This document shows positions 12,326 through 24,552 of a stretch of DNA of 64,000 nucleotides, in pieces; position 1 is the stretch's first letter, and every line of letters begins with the position of its first letter. The notes under the pieces are model-generated. The model was not told the origin of the DNA, did no database searches, and worked only from the letters and a program-made list of their open reading frames with translations. The position numbers were made by a program, and so were the translations under genes. This stretch comes from Dasypus novemcinctus (lineage: Eukaryota > Chordata > Mammalia > Cingulata > Dasypodidae), in NCBI RefSeq assembly GCF_030445035.2, contig NC_080690.1:35490796-35554795 (forward strand). Reading direction: 5' to 3'.

Positions 12326-12497
12326 CCAAAATACATATAAAATAAACAGCAAGAATAAGTCATTAGCAAAAAATCATAAAGTGAGAAATGCACATTAAAA
12401 TTATGTATAACATAACCACATTTATTTAAGAATGTTCCAATACCAAATGGCAAGTTTCAATAATGCAAAACTGCAATTACATTTGCACGAACCTAAT

Positions 12498-13930
12498 CCG
12501 TTTTGTTTATCTATTTATCTGTTGATGGACAGTTGGGTTGCTTCCACTTTTTGCCTATTGTGAGCGATGCTGCTATGGACATTAGTGTACAAAGATCTGT
12601 CAGAGTCCCTGCTTTCAGTTCTTTGGGGTATATGCTAAGAAGTGGGACTGTCAGATCATATGTAGTTCCATGTTCAACTTTCTGAGGAACCATCAAACTA
12701 CTTTACACAGTGACTACACCGTTTTACAATGCCACCAATAATGAATAAAGATTCCAATTTTTTTGCATCCTCATCAAGATTTATTATGTTCTGTCTTGTT
12801 TTACATTTTAATAATAGCCACCCTAGTGGGTATGAAGTGGTATCTCATGGTTTTGATTTGCATTTCCTGGTGACCAGTGATGCTGACCATCTTTTCATGT
12901 GTTTATTGGCCATTTGTATATCCTCTTTGGAGAAATGTCCATTCGAATCTTTGCCCAGTTTTAAATTAGGTTATTTTGTTGTTGTTGTTGTTGTTGTTGA
13001 GCTGTAGCAGGTCTTTTTGTATCCTAGATAGTAAACATTATCAGATACATGGTTAGCAATCCAAGGGGAGAATTTTCTCCCATTGTGTAGGTTGTCTTTT
13101 CACTTTCTTGACTGTGACATTTGATGTACAAAATACTTTGATGACATCCACTTCATCTATTTTTTTCTTTTATTGCTCATGCTTTTGGTGTCATATCTAA
13201 GAAATAACTGCCAAACCTAATTTTATGAAGGTTTCCCCTATGTTTTCCTCTAAGAGTTTTATGGTTGTAGCTCTTATTTTAGGTCTACATTAATTTAGAG
13301 TATGAAGTAGGGCTCCAATTTCATTCTTTTGAAGTGAACATCCAGTTTTCCCAGTACCATTAGTTGAAGAACCATTCTTTCCCTAATTATTCCTTGTCAA
13401 AAATCAGTTGGCCATAGATGTAAGCGTTTATTTCTGGACTCTCAATTCTATTCCATTGACCCATATGTCTATTTTTATTCAATACCACACTTTTGGTTCC
13501 TGTGAATTGGTAGTAAGTTGTGGAGTTGGGACGTTTGAGGCCTCCAACTTTGTTCTTTTACAATATTGATTTGGCTCTTCAGGGCCCCTTGTGATTCCAT
13601 TATGAATTTGAGGATCTGATTTTCCAATTCTGCAAAAAAAGGCTGCTGGGATTTTGATTGGTGTTGCATTGAATCTGTAGATGGCTTTGGGTAGTACTAA
13701 CATCTAAATAATATTAAGTCTTCCTATCTATGAGCATGGTCATCTTTAATTTCTTTCGGCAGTTTTGTAGTTTTCAGTGTACAAGTCTTCCTTTCACTTC
13801 GTTGGTTAAATTTATTTCTAGGTATTTTATTCTTTTAGGAGCTTTTGTGAATGGAATCGTTCTTTTAATTTCTATTTCAGAATATTATTTGCTAGTATAT
13901 AAAGAACACAACTGATTTTTGCATGCTAAT
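12498..13930 (-). mobile_element. Old L1 (L1M) fragment, antisense, right part (3' UTR and ORF2 end)
   Basis: This is classic antisense L1 text: gttgatggacagttgggttg, tgctaagaagtgggactg, caccctagtgggtatgaagt, tttgatttgcatttcctggt, catcttttcatgtg, and later the ORF2 portion including ggccatagatgtaag…ctggactctcaattctattc. It carries (GTT)n at 12977-13001. Many stops occur in all frames. Confidence 0.85.
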
Positions 13931-15122
13931 CTTGTAGTCTGCAATTTTACTGAATTCAATAATATTTTTAATCAGTAATTTCCTCCAATTGCTGACTATG
14001 ACCTTATACACACAATTTCCTGAACCAGACAGTTCCATGAACCCTGAGCAGTAGTGTGCAAAAAGCAGCCTCATGTCAGTTCATGATTGCTAAATTTTCA
14101 GGAATTTTGCCAGTCAATTGTAAAACATAGTCATGATTTAAAATTAAACTATATAAACTTTCAATGAAATAAGTCATATTAAAAACATAGGCAATATATA
14201 CTCAAAACTCATAACTTCCTAATTATTTTTCCTACATTTACTATTATTGATGTTCTTGAAATTATTGTGTCCCTACAGTCGAAATATTATAGTATATACT
14301 TGTGTGCTGTTCCCACTGCACATCTCTTCTCAATCACCTTCGGCGATGTCTTAATAGTTAATTAATAACATTAATAGCTTGCATTAAACAATTAAATAAC
14401 TAAATAATAGCATCAATAGCTTGAAATCAGCCATGATGGGAAGATTTACACCACATAAATGCTATGAACTGGGGTTTGGTTGTTAAACCAAACACCAGTG
14501 CCTGAAGCTGTCCTTTAGGGCAGGGATTCCTTACCCTTTTTGTTCCATGGACTCCTTTGCCAGTTGGGTGAAAACCACAGACCCCTTACTAAGCCTACAC
14601 TATATTGCGTATTAGTTAATAAATATATCACACCCGCACCAATACATCCCCACAAGAATAATGTTATTCTGAATTTCAGTTCAAGCTCACGGACCCCTTG
14701 CTAAGAACCCCTGTATTAGGGCTACTCACTCCAGGTGGCTACTGTGCCATTGAGTCAAGTCAATAGACTGCTGTGGGAGAGCCCGGAGCAGGAGCCCAGC
14801 TGGGGCCTATGCGTGCACAGTCCTTTAGCCTGTGTGTGAAACAGAGTTGACCCTCGGTGAGGAAGAGCACAGGCTTGAGGTCGTTACCCAGATCCCAGGT
14901 CATTCCAAAAACGACATTCTGACATGATTGGGGCTGGCATCATTCGGCACTTTGCTATATTGCAGGTCGCCCCACAACAGAGGGGAACACTTAAGTCCAG
15001 AGTTTTCTTTGCATTGGAAAGAAAGTGGAGACCAATAGGTGAGAGACAAAAACAGGGAGGTGTGAAGTGTGTAAAGAGGAAGAATGAAGGAAGAAGTCTA
15101 TGGCAATCTTGTTTTGAGGACG
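13931..15122. other. Intergenic, no gene recognised
   Basis: This is AT-rich. A weak old-repeat signal occurs at 14520-14720 (ccttaccctttttgttccat, ggactcctttgccag … ggaccccttgctaagaaccc), which recurs in another form near 22375-22600 (tttttaaccttttccccccc, acggactcctctgtcagtca). Confidence 0.4.
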
Positions 15123-15242
15123 TTTATTAACATATATATATAATAGTATTTCATGTTTATTGTGTGTAAGTTTATTAACATATATATGTAATAGTATTTC
15201 ATGTTTATTGTGTGTAAGTTTATTAACATATATATGTAATAA
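15123..15242. repeat. 48-bp minisatellite, 2.5 copies
   Basis: Units at 15123-15170 and 15171-15218 differ at a single base, and a third partial unit runs to about 15242. Each starts tttattaacatatatat and ends tattgtgtgtaag. Confidence 0.9.
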
Positions 15243-15456
15243 GATTTTGTGCTGACAGTTTAAAAAATTTTATACTACCAGCAAGATTTATAGGAGGTGA
15301 AAAGCAGAACCACCTGCTCTACCCACACCCAAGCTATTGTTTCCAGTGTCGCTTTCCAGACATTTCTCAGCAGATGCCCCCTCATTCTCCACAAGTTGCT
15401 CTATAACTTACTTCCCCTCTTCCCCAATGATGTGGCTAGGCTCTTCAGAGAGGCTG

Positions 15457-15665
15457 TGTGACCTAATGGTTCGAGTGTAACTCTGGTGCCAGACTGCTGT
15501 GGTTTGCCACCTACCAGCTACATAACTTTTGGGACAACCTGCTTCCCCCTTCTATCACTCAGTTTCATGATCTGTAAAATGGGAACTGAGTAAAAGTGCC
15601 ATTCTATCGGGCTTTGTGGGAATTCTATTAATTAATACATGTAGAGCTTTAGAACAGGGTAACAT
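15457..15665 (+). mobile_element. MIR, nearly complete
   Basis: It spans from ggtgccagactgctgtgg through ctcagtttcatgatctgtaa to aatacatgtagagctttaga, i.e. most of the MIR consensus. It lies just left of the antisense L1. Confidence 0.7.
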
Positions 15666-15689
15666 GTACTATCTTTCTATATCAGACAA

Positions 15690-16655
15690 CTTATCTCACT
15701 TTACTTTTTAACAGTCATTGAGTATTCCATTGCATGAATGTACTAAAATGTATTAAGCTACCTACTTTTTTTCTTTAAAGATTTTATTTTATTTATTTCT
15801 CTCCCTTTCTCCCGTCCCCCTGTTTACTGTCTGTGTGTTCTTCTGTGGTGTCTGCTTGCACCCTCGGTGGCACCTGGGCGGGCTGCACTTTTTTATGCGG
15901 GGTGGCTCTCCTTGCAGGGCGCACTCCTTGGGTGTGGAGCACCCCCATGTGGGGGCGCCCCTGCATGGCATGGCACTCCTTGCGCGCGACAGCTCTGCAC
16001 ATGGGCCAGCTCACCACACAGGTCAGGAGGCCCTGGGTTTGAACCCTGGGCCCTCCATATGGTAGATGGACACTCGATCAGTTGAGCCACATCCTCTTCC
16101 CAAGCCACCTACTTTTAATAGACATTTAGCTTATTTCCAATTTTTGATACCCTAAACAATGCTGCAATGTACTCTTGTGCAAATATAGTTGCACAAGTGT
16201 GTGTATCTATGCCTGAGGGAAGAAGTCCTGGATTTGAAAATACTGGGTCAAAGGCATAATTTTAAAAATTGGTAGATAATACCAAAGTTACTCCAAATAA
16301 GTTTGCAACAAATACATGCATTTTTATAAAAACAAAAGCATTTAGTTTTCTTTTTAGTACTTACATGGTTTCATATTTTTCATCTAAATATTTGAGGCCT
16401 CTGTAATTTGTTTAAGGAATACATTAATGTTCAGTTTCATTTTACCAAATATTTAGCCAGTTTTCCCAGCACTATCTATTAAATAAGCCCTTTCAAAATC
16501 TGCTGATTTGAAATGCCGCCTTATTATATATAAAGCCATTATACATATTTTTCTTGACTTCTAGAATGTTAATTCTCTTTCAATGATATGCCTCCTTGGT
16601 TCCTTGACAAGACCTTACTGTTTTAGTTACTGTAGTTTTATCACGTTTTGAAATT
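15690..16655 (-). mobile_element. Old L1 fragment, antisense, split by a SINE
   Basis: Recognisable antisense L1 phrases are attgagtattccattgcatg before the SINE and, after it, aatgctgcaatgtactcttgtg, tactgggtcaaaggcataa and the agccagttttcccagcacta…ttactgtagttttatc part of ORF2. Confidence 0.75.
15774..16101 (-). mobile_element. DAS-type SINE inside an antisense L1, with target-site duplication
   Basis: A reverse-oriented copy runs from a tttaaagattttattttattt tail to agttgagccacatcctcttcc. A 15-bp duplication of the form aagcYacctactttt flanks it at 15755-15769 and 16102-16116. The surrounding L1 resumes on the far side. Confidence 0.85.
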
Positions 16656-16659
16656 GAAA

Positions 16660-17640
16660 TTTCAAGCACACAGGCCCATAAGCATAGTCAACAGTATCAA
16701 GGGCCCATCACTGGACTGTCCTTCTTCAATGATCTTTGACCTTGTACTTGGGGGATTGTTGCTCCTCCATTGGGGAGTGCGATAGAGTTTCCGGGAATGG
16801 GAACTCAGCACTCCCTCAGTTGTCATGTGAAACTCTACCCCCTATGTCAATACCCAATCAACATCCGAACATATCTATATACCGTATATGCATGCCCTGG
16901 AGAACTCCCTCCCACCCATGCATCCCTCATCAATGACACCCCACATCAGTGCTCCTCCCCTGCCATAGATGACCCCTTCTGTGATCCAAAACTTCTTCAA
17001 AAATAAAGTCTAATATATTGCCAAATTCACAGCAAGGTGAGGATGACCAACCACCACACCAGGGAACCAAGAGAGTCTACAACTGTAAGCAGGAGAATCC
17101 CATTCATCAGTCATGTGGGATCTAAGCCCCCTCTCGATTTAGAGGTGGGGTGGGCATCGCCATCCCAGGGTCCTCAGGATAGAGGAATAAAATATGGATT
17201 AGAGTGGACTTACTGGTATTCTGCTATAGAATTATTGTGATTTTAACAATGGAAGAAATTTTATATCATTGATGTGGTGACAGTGGCCACAGGAGTTGCT
17301 GAAGGCAGGGAGAGGGAAAAAGAGGTGTGAGATGGGGGCATTTTCAGGACTTGGGGTTGTCCTCAATGATATTGCAGGGACAGATGCAGGACATTATATA
17401 TCCTGCCATAATCCACTGAATGGACTGGGAGAGAGTGTAAACTACAACATGAACTATAATCCATGTTGTATAGCAATGCTCCAAAATGTACTCATCAAAT
17501 GCAATGAATGTGCCACACTAATGAAAGAAGTTGTCGATGTGGGAGGACTGGGGGTTTGGGGAGTGGGATATATGGGAACCTCATATATTTTTTAATGTAA
17601 TATTTTGTATGATCAATGTTTCTTTTTTTAAAAAAAGATA
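16660..17640 (+). mobile_element. Lineage-specific L1 3' region, sense
   Basis: This sense-orientation member of the family also seen at 9005-9965 and 10955-11335 ends in gggaacctcatatattttttaatgtaatattttgtatgatcaatg (spelling shortened in parts) followed by an A-rich tail at about 17628-17640. It is the longest of the three and defines the 3' about 980 bp of the family in this window. Confidence 0.6.
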
Positions 17641-20600
17641 AGAAAAGAAAATTGAGTGGAGCTAATTCCCTTCATTATATTTTCTTTTCCTGGCTATCTT
17701 ATAGGATTGTTTTGCCCTTTGAATTTTGATATCACTTATGTGAGGTTGCTTCAGAAATACCTCTTTAATTAATAATCATCTTTGAAAATCACTTTTCTAT
17801 GAGTTACCTCTTTGTTCTTCATAATAATACCAGACCATAAGGGGCCACCTGACAATTGAAGAACCTGAGGCTCAGAGAAGTGGTGATGCTTGCCCATCAG
17901 CGGCCAGCGAACATGGGAGACAAAATCGTAAGGCTCAAACCTGGGTTTGCTGACTCTAACTCCAATGCTTGTGTCATCATCCCCAAAGAAATGTAAAAGA
18001 AAGAATTAGTTTAGAAAAGTGAGATAGAAAATGCAGTCATCTTTATCGAGAGCTTGAAAACAGATCACAAATTCTGAATTCATTCGGAATCCAGGTGTAT
18101 GTTGAATTGTGGGCCACATAATGTCAAATGGAGCCACTTGTCCTCTTACGCAGTACAATTCTGATCTTTCTTGACTTAGACCCTGTGAATAACTATAAAG
18201 CGGTTTGTAACATAAAGTGCTACAGAACTTATTGTTAATATTACGTATTGGGTGCAACGGTGCTTCTGCTTTCAGCTGCTCACTTAAGAAAGGAGGAAAA
18301 GTAATGCTAACACTTTGATCCCATCTTTGAAATCTAGCTGTTATAAATAGATAGGGTTTCAGCTTAAATATACTAATGGTTTCTCACTAGGCAAATTATA
18401 TTGGTTCCTTAGCAACAGAACAAGTGTTTGCCCTCTAATTCTGCTTGTGTTAGTTTAGAAAAGTTAATTAGAGAGTGGCAGGGGGTGATTTTTAAATGTC
18501 ATATTAAGATGTTGCTTGCTTCTGTAGAAACCAAAGACTTTCAGATATATGGGTATCATTCTTAACATAGTTGATTTATTTTTTTTGTCTATAGAAATTT
18601 TTTCCAGATAATACTTGGAAGAAATGTTTAGATATGGTAAGTGGTATCTTTGGGTGCTACTTCTAACTGCAGATGTACTCAGTTTTGAGGAAAAACAGAT
18701 AAATAAAAATCTAATGTGCAAATGAAGGTAAATCGGGGGCATTATTAGAATTCTGGTGGACCAGAGGTAGTCCTTATCACCCCTTCATTTTACTGGTGCA
18801 ACCACCTGGGCTTAGAATTGGCAAATAACTTACCTGAAGATAGACCCAGTGTCTGCACTTGCAGGAGTGTCTACTCAAACCCAGGACTCTGAACTCTGCT
18901 TGCCATTACCCCTTGTTGTTTCAAGCCTTGCCCCTCTACTCCTTAAATAACCAACTAACTATTGGTTGGTAAAGGTGTGCTTATATTTCTGCGTGTTTTC
19001 TATTCATCTTGGATTTTATTTTCTGACAGAATTTGCCCTTCTCTTCTTTCCTCTCACCATGATCGAGCTAGCCTGTATTATATCTGTTCTATAGTCTATT
19101 TGCAGGATTTCGAAGGTGGGCAGTGGGAAAGGAATTCTATAATATCCAGGATAAATTCTGAGGTAGAAAAGCTAAGAGTCTTGAGGTTTTAAAAAAAAAA
19201 TTACTTTATTAAATTAATAGTTTGTCTCCTATTTTGATCTAAGTGTACATTTTGTTAGATTTTTCGCATATGTATACACTTGCTTAAACCATCATCCTTA
19301 TTTTGATTGTTAAAAAATTTCAGGCAAAGACTTTTATTTTACAACACCTAGCAGAATGAGGAAGAACAGCTAAATGGACAATGGTGTGGACTTTATATTG
19401 GGAGAGAAAATAAAATTTCATGTGCTAGTTAGGAATGCATTTGGCTGCAGGTAACAGAAAAGCAAACTAATAGTGCCTTATATCATAAGTACCTTCATTG
19501 TTTATTTCACAAGTCTGGATGCATGCAGTTCCCGTATTGGTGCAGAATATAAGTGATGTCATGGTCTCAGCTGGTGCCACTGTTTCAGGCATTATGATTT
19601 TACATGACCCGTAAAAGGCTGGAAAAACCCCTGGTGGTCAGGAGGTGAGAGGTCTCCGTAAGTATCTGCTTTTTATCAGGAAAGAACAAGCTGGTGTCCA
19701 GAACCCACCCCCTGCCCCACCAGGGATGGTCTGTTTCATCTCATTGGCCATTAGAAGACCAACCATAGCTGCAAAGGAGGCTGGGAAAGTCTTTTTGATG
19801 GGAGGAGGGCAAGGGTGGAGGGAGGCTGGGTGTACTGCTGAGTGGCAGCCAGCAGTGACTGTCATATAAGTTCTGCTAGTTCTAGCTGTGGCAGATGCTA
19901 CCTGTGCTCCGTCTATATCCCATTGGCCATGCCATTTTTGTACAGGCTAATTGTGTCCTCCTGCAGGGCATGAGGGCTTTCTCTTGGCAACAAGCAGGCA
20001 GGCCCTTATTTCTGGGAGTGCTCTAGATGCAGCCCTGAGTGAAGGGCAAATTGGCAATGGAGGATAAATACCCCAGCTTCCCTGCCCTTGAGTAAGACAT
20101 CTCTCGACCTTCTCCAAGTGGTTTCCAGGGTGATCAAGCCTCAGTTGCCCACAGAGGAAACTTTCATCAATCTACTCTATTGGCTTTTTTCACTTTTCTG
20201 CCTCATTTCTTCACCCCTACCACTTGCATTAAATCTTGTCTCAGGGTTAGCTTTAGGTGGAGGCCAGCCCAATATAGTAACCACGTGAACCTCTGGAGCT
20301 TCAGTTCTTCTAGTTGTGAAGTGGACATAACGATCCTCTCTCTGGCAAGAGAGTTGTCAGGGTCAGTGACAAAACAGATGCAAAAACACATATGCAAATG
20401 ACAAAACATTCAATGGACACATGGATAATACGGACTGGAAAACCCAATGCATTTTTTCACCCCAAGCCATCAGTTTAGATTGTGTGTGTGTAAGTTCTCC
20501 CATGTTTGACTAGGACTGAATCTTTAGGCAAATGCCCCTTCCTTTGACAGGTTACTGAAGCTTAATTGTTAAAGTGGTACTTTCTCTCAGTCTCAGCCAA

Positions 20601-22619
20601 GAGCCTTGCTTTTATGGCTGTGACTGCACTAGGGTTCCAATTAGCTATTATCCTTTGGGGGCAGGGTGGTCTGCTCTGTTGTGTTAAGAGTTTTCAATAT
20701 TCAAAATATTGACAAGGATAAACAGTTAACTCTCTGTAAAAGGTACTCAACTGGAAACCTCTTGGGACTGCCTCAAAAAATACTTTACCCCTGGTTTCAT
20801 AATCTCCACAGGGAATATATAAAGGCATCTCGATATATTAGATACAATCACCTTAATGAAGCTGGGCTTTTAAAAATAAGAAGCAAAGCCATCCATTGCC
20901 ATGCAGTTGAAACACTCATCTAGTATGACTTCATCTTTCCTGTCTGTTCTTTCTTTCTTTTTTTCTTGACCTCCAAGCCAGAAAATTTTGGACTTTCTTC
21001 TGACTCTTATCACCTCCTTGGTACTTTTCTTCTGGCCATCTTGTGTCCTCCCGAGGTGGCTCTGTCCTATCCTGGAGCTGAATGGCATCCATTCTGTCTT
21101 TGGACAATAGTGTCTGTGCACCCAAGCTCGCTTGCTCCTGGCTTCCTATGGAAGAGCTAGCAGGAGTTGTGGGCATGAAGAAAGAGGTTTGGGTATTTAG
21201 CCCTCTAGTGCATTTCCTGCTGCCCTGCTACATGGCAGTGGCTTGTTCCTTTACCAATAGCCTCAGCTCCTGCTGGAGCAGTCCCTCTCCTATAGCTCGC
21301 CCATGTCCTACTGTAGGGCCTGGGGGTGGTGATGGCTTCCCACTGTTGCTGGCCTCTGGGTTCATCACCACTCCTTTCTGGCTCCCGTAGCCTGCAGCTC
21401 TATTAATAGTGCTGTATTAAACTCTCTTCAGTCACCCCTTCAGAGGTACCTCTGCTTCCTGCTGGCTGAGACAATACCCCAATTTCCTTTTGAGAAGTTA
21501 CTTCTTTCCCACTAGAGACAGCAGATGGGACGTGCAAAGCAAAGGATACTGCCAAGGTAGCCAAGGTAAGGATGGTGTGGAGGAATATGTGATTCAAGCA
21601 AGTCAATTTAGATGCTTTGGCTCTGAAATTAAAATCATGAGCAGATCGAATGTAAGTTTGAACCCAGTTGAAGTTCAGGCCTTCTGGCAGTGGAGGAGGA
21701 GTTCCTATTGCTCAGATTTCCAGAGCTGCTCTGGTTGGTGGCTTTTCTAGCCCTTTCCTCCATCCTAGGACCCTGCCAAGAACCTTCCATTCAATTCCCT
21801 TTTGCTTGAGTGAGCTATATAAGTTTCCACTGCTTTCCACTAGGGAATCGTGAAAGTACAACTATATGAGCCTGCATGTCATGGAGAGAGTATGTGGCTG
21901 ATGTCATTCTGTCCACTGTCCTACTCAGTACACAAGCTTCCTGGAGAATTTGCCCTCCTTTTAATTGGCCTTAGTTCTGTGTGTCTCCCATGGTCTAATC
22001 CATTTGCCTAAGTAAGAACCAGAGTTTAAAGATACGCATTTTCCTTACAACCTGGTCCTTAAGTGCAAAATGTTTATATCATCCAATATTCAACCAAAGA
22101 AACAGCAATCAAGTTCTTTATTGGAAGGAAACTGGCTTTGCTGGGGATATTGGAGCACATTATGTCTGGGGTGGCAGCTGGGTTCATGAGAGATTTTCAA
22201 GCATAAGGTGGCTTAAGTGCCATTTGAATGTCCTTAAGACTTAACTAAGATGTGATGCCACTATATACGCTCATCCCAGCATGGACTTAGGTTATCCATT
22301 AGTCCCCCTGGGGGAGGGAGCACATCCCCTCTATGTTCAATAACTTTATCTTTAAGGCTTCCCATTCCCTCATCCACAGGTTTTTAACCTTTTCCCCCCC
22401 ACGGACTCCTCTGTCAGTCAGGTGAGATGAATACTACTGTAATTTATTTATTGCATACATTCATAAGTGAAGGAAATGGTAGGTTTCAGTTAGAGGTCAG
22501 AGGAAATAAAGATAAGAAGTTGATTTTTTTCAGTTCAAGCTCATGGTCGCCTGAAATCTCTCCTCGGACTCCTTGGGGGTCCACAGACCCCTGCCCTCAT
22601 CCCTTTACAGGCGCCCTTG
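17641..22619. other. Intergenic, no gene recognised
   Basis: Old MIR fragments lie at 17830 and about 18775-18925 (acctgaagatagacccagtg … actcaaacccaggactctga, weak). At about 19425-19620 a diverged repeat begins aatgcatttggctgcaggta, acagaaaagcaaacta. The same type of start occurs near 57745. The remainder shows no recognisable element. Confidence 0.4.
17830..17985 (-). mobile_element. MIR fragment
   Basis: The core gaagaacctgaggctcagag is followed by ctcaaacctgggtttgctga and gcttgtgtcatcat. Confidence 0.55.
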
Positions 22620-22760
22620 GATCTCTTCTATTTCCAGCAGTCTCCTCCTCTTCCCCACCAGACCACAAGCTCTCTGAGGACAGCTCCAAGTTCAGCTTAT
22701 CCTTGTATCTCCCTCAGTGCAGGACAGACATGAGGTGATTGAGAACTGTCTGTACATAGA
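22620..22760 (+). mobile_element. L2 3' end fragment
   Basis: The sequence ccagaccacaagctctctga, ggacagctcc…cttatccttgtatctccctc and agtgcaggacagacatgagg follows the L2 3' pattern '…agctccttgagggcagggac…atctttgtatcccc…agtgcc…'. Confidence 0.5.
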
Positions 22761-22869
22761 GCAGATCTTCTATGTAAATCCGTGCTTCACAGCACCTGCT
22801 ACCATCCTAACATCAGTCCTAATCTCTCTCTGAAGAAGGTGGCATTATAAAAGCAGTTGGAAGAAAATA

Positions 22870-23620
22870 TTACCACCATGTAAAACAGAGGGTCCATACT
22901 GAGATGATAAAAAGAGATTCTACAAAGCAATGAGAGAAAAGCAAGTACCCAACAGAAAAACGGGCAAAGAATACAATTAAGTAAGTTATAAAAGAAGAAA
23001 AGGCATTCAGCCTCACTGGTAATAAGGAAACGGAATCAAAACAATGAGATGCCATTACATACTCGTCCAGTATTGGCAGGGTGTGGCATTTAGGCAGTCC
23101 CATACACTGCCAGTGGGAATGCAACCAGGAGAGGCTTTTTAGGAGACAATTTAATCTCTTAAAATCACATCCCCAATGACTCATCTTCTGCTTTCCAAAA
23201 ATTTTCCCCCAAATAGACACATGTACCCAAGAAGGCACTCTAAGATCTTCAATTCAGCCGGTTTATCAAAGTGAAATTTGGGGGGAAAAATTGGAAACAA
23301 GTATACAAATATCCCTTAATAGGGCATGGACTAAATATATTATGAGAGGTTCATACTTTGGATCAATGGGCAGCAATTAATAGGAGTGGGCTCTTACTGC
23401 TTCTATGAACTAACAGACAAAGCTCCCCTAGCAGGTTGACACCATTTATGAAAGAAAGACATGCAAAAAACAAGCGCTATCTCCACCATTTTGTATGGGC
23501 TTATTGAAAATTATGTAATGCAAAGAAAAGGGCTAAAAGTTACACACCGAACTGACAAAAGCAATCACCTCTGGGGAAGAAGAGAAGACCCGAATTTTGG
23601 GAGGAAGATGGAATGGGGAA
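22870..23620 (+). mobile_element. Old L1 3' end, sense
   Basis: L1 ORF2-end and 3' UTR phrases occur in order: gagaaaagcaagtacccaac, acgggcaaagaatacaatta, ctcactggtaataaggaaac, caaaacaatgagatgccatt, cactgccagtgggaatgcaa, attggaaacaagtatacaaa and ggatcaatgggcagcaatta. The reading frame is broken. Confidence 0.75.
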
Positions 23621-24283
23621 GATCAAAGGGGACTGTAGCAGAGACTGGCTGGCTGCTCCCCCAGTACCTATTTCCTCTTCTTTTTGATAACCCAGCTGGA
23701 CTGCATTTCCCAGCTTCTTTTGCAGTTGTGTGGCCATGTGACTAAATTCTGGCAAAGTACGTGGCCAATTCTAGGCCTGGCCCATTATAACTTCCTACCC
23801 ACAATTCTCCACGGCCTTTCCTTCCTCTGTGACCTTGGAAGATAGGTGTTGGAGATGGTGGGGCCACAAGATGGAGAAGTCTGGGTTCCCAAACCTCTGC
23901 CTTGGAGAGAGGGCCCGCAGATCAGGAGCACTCTTTTGAACTTAATAAGAGCAAGAAATAGAGTTAACTTATGTTGAGTCACTGTGATTTTGGTGTGTCT
24001 TTCTGCTAGGAGGTAGCTTCACTCAAACTAATAACTGGGATTTTAAACTTAATTTTTTTTTAAAATTTAAGAACAATACATTCAAGTGCCACTTGTCCAA
24101 TTAAATATAAAATTGTCATAAAAAAGATGGAGCAAGGACAAATCCTGCCTTAGAGGGATGGCAGCATTCTCAAAATTCTACGTGTCAGTGGACAACACCC
24201 CTCTGGCTCCCCCAGGCTCCAGCAGAACCTGCTGTATACCACGCAGGAAATGTCATGCTCAGTCTGGTAGAAGTACCCGAGAT

Positions 24284-24400
24284 CAGAATCAAGAGACCTG
24301 AATTCTAGTCCTGACCTAATTCCATCAGGCTGTAGAACCTTGAGTAAATCACTTTATCTCCATGGGCCTCAGCTGTTTAACCTGTAACACAGGCAAACTG
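24284..24400 (+). mobile_element. MIR fragment
   Basis: It shows agacctgaattctagtcctg, ccttgagtaaatcactttat and gggcctcagctgtttaacct. It lies just left of the GC-rich LTR. Confidence 0.55.
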
Positions 24401-24552
24401 TTCACTGCAGGTTCCCCAGGAAAGAGACTCAGACTTCGCGCTTTATCAGGGAATGCTCTTGTCCTGTGAGAAGTGAAGGAAGCAGGATTGGGCAGAGGGA
24501 GAAAATGAACTGTGATGCAGTTGAAACAAAGACCTCAGCTGATTCCATGGGG

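Larger units (their letters stand above)
10887..12496 (-). mobile_element. Hsmar1-like mariner DNA transposon (cecropia-type), interrupted
   Basis: The left end reads ttaggttggtgcaaaaggaa and the right end ttgcacgaacctaa, an imperfect inverted pair that matches my recollection of the Hsmar1/MADE1 terminal repeats. A TA precedes the left end; the right flank has lost it. The interior on the minus strand encodes a decayed mariner transposase. Two later insertions lie inside it: an L1 3' end (about 10955-11335) and a DAS SINE (11584-11981). Without them the element is about 0.8 kb, against roughly 1.3 kb for full-length Hsmar1. Confidence 0.85.
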
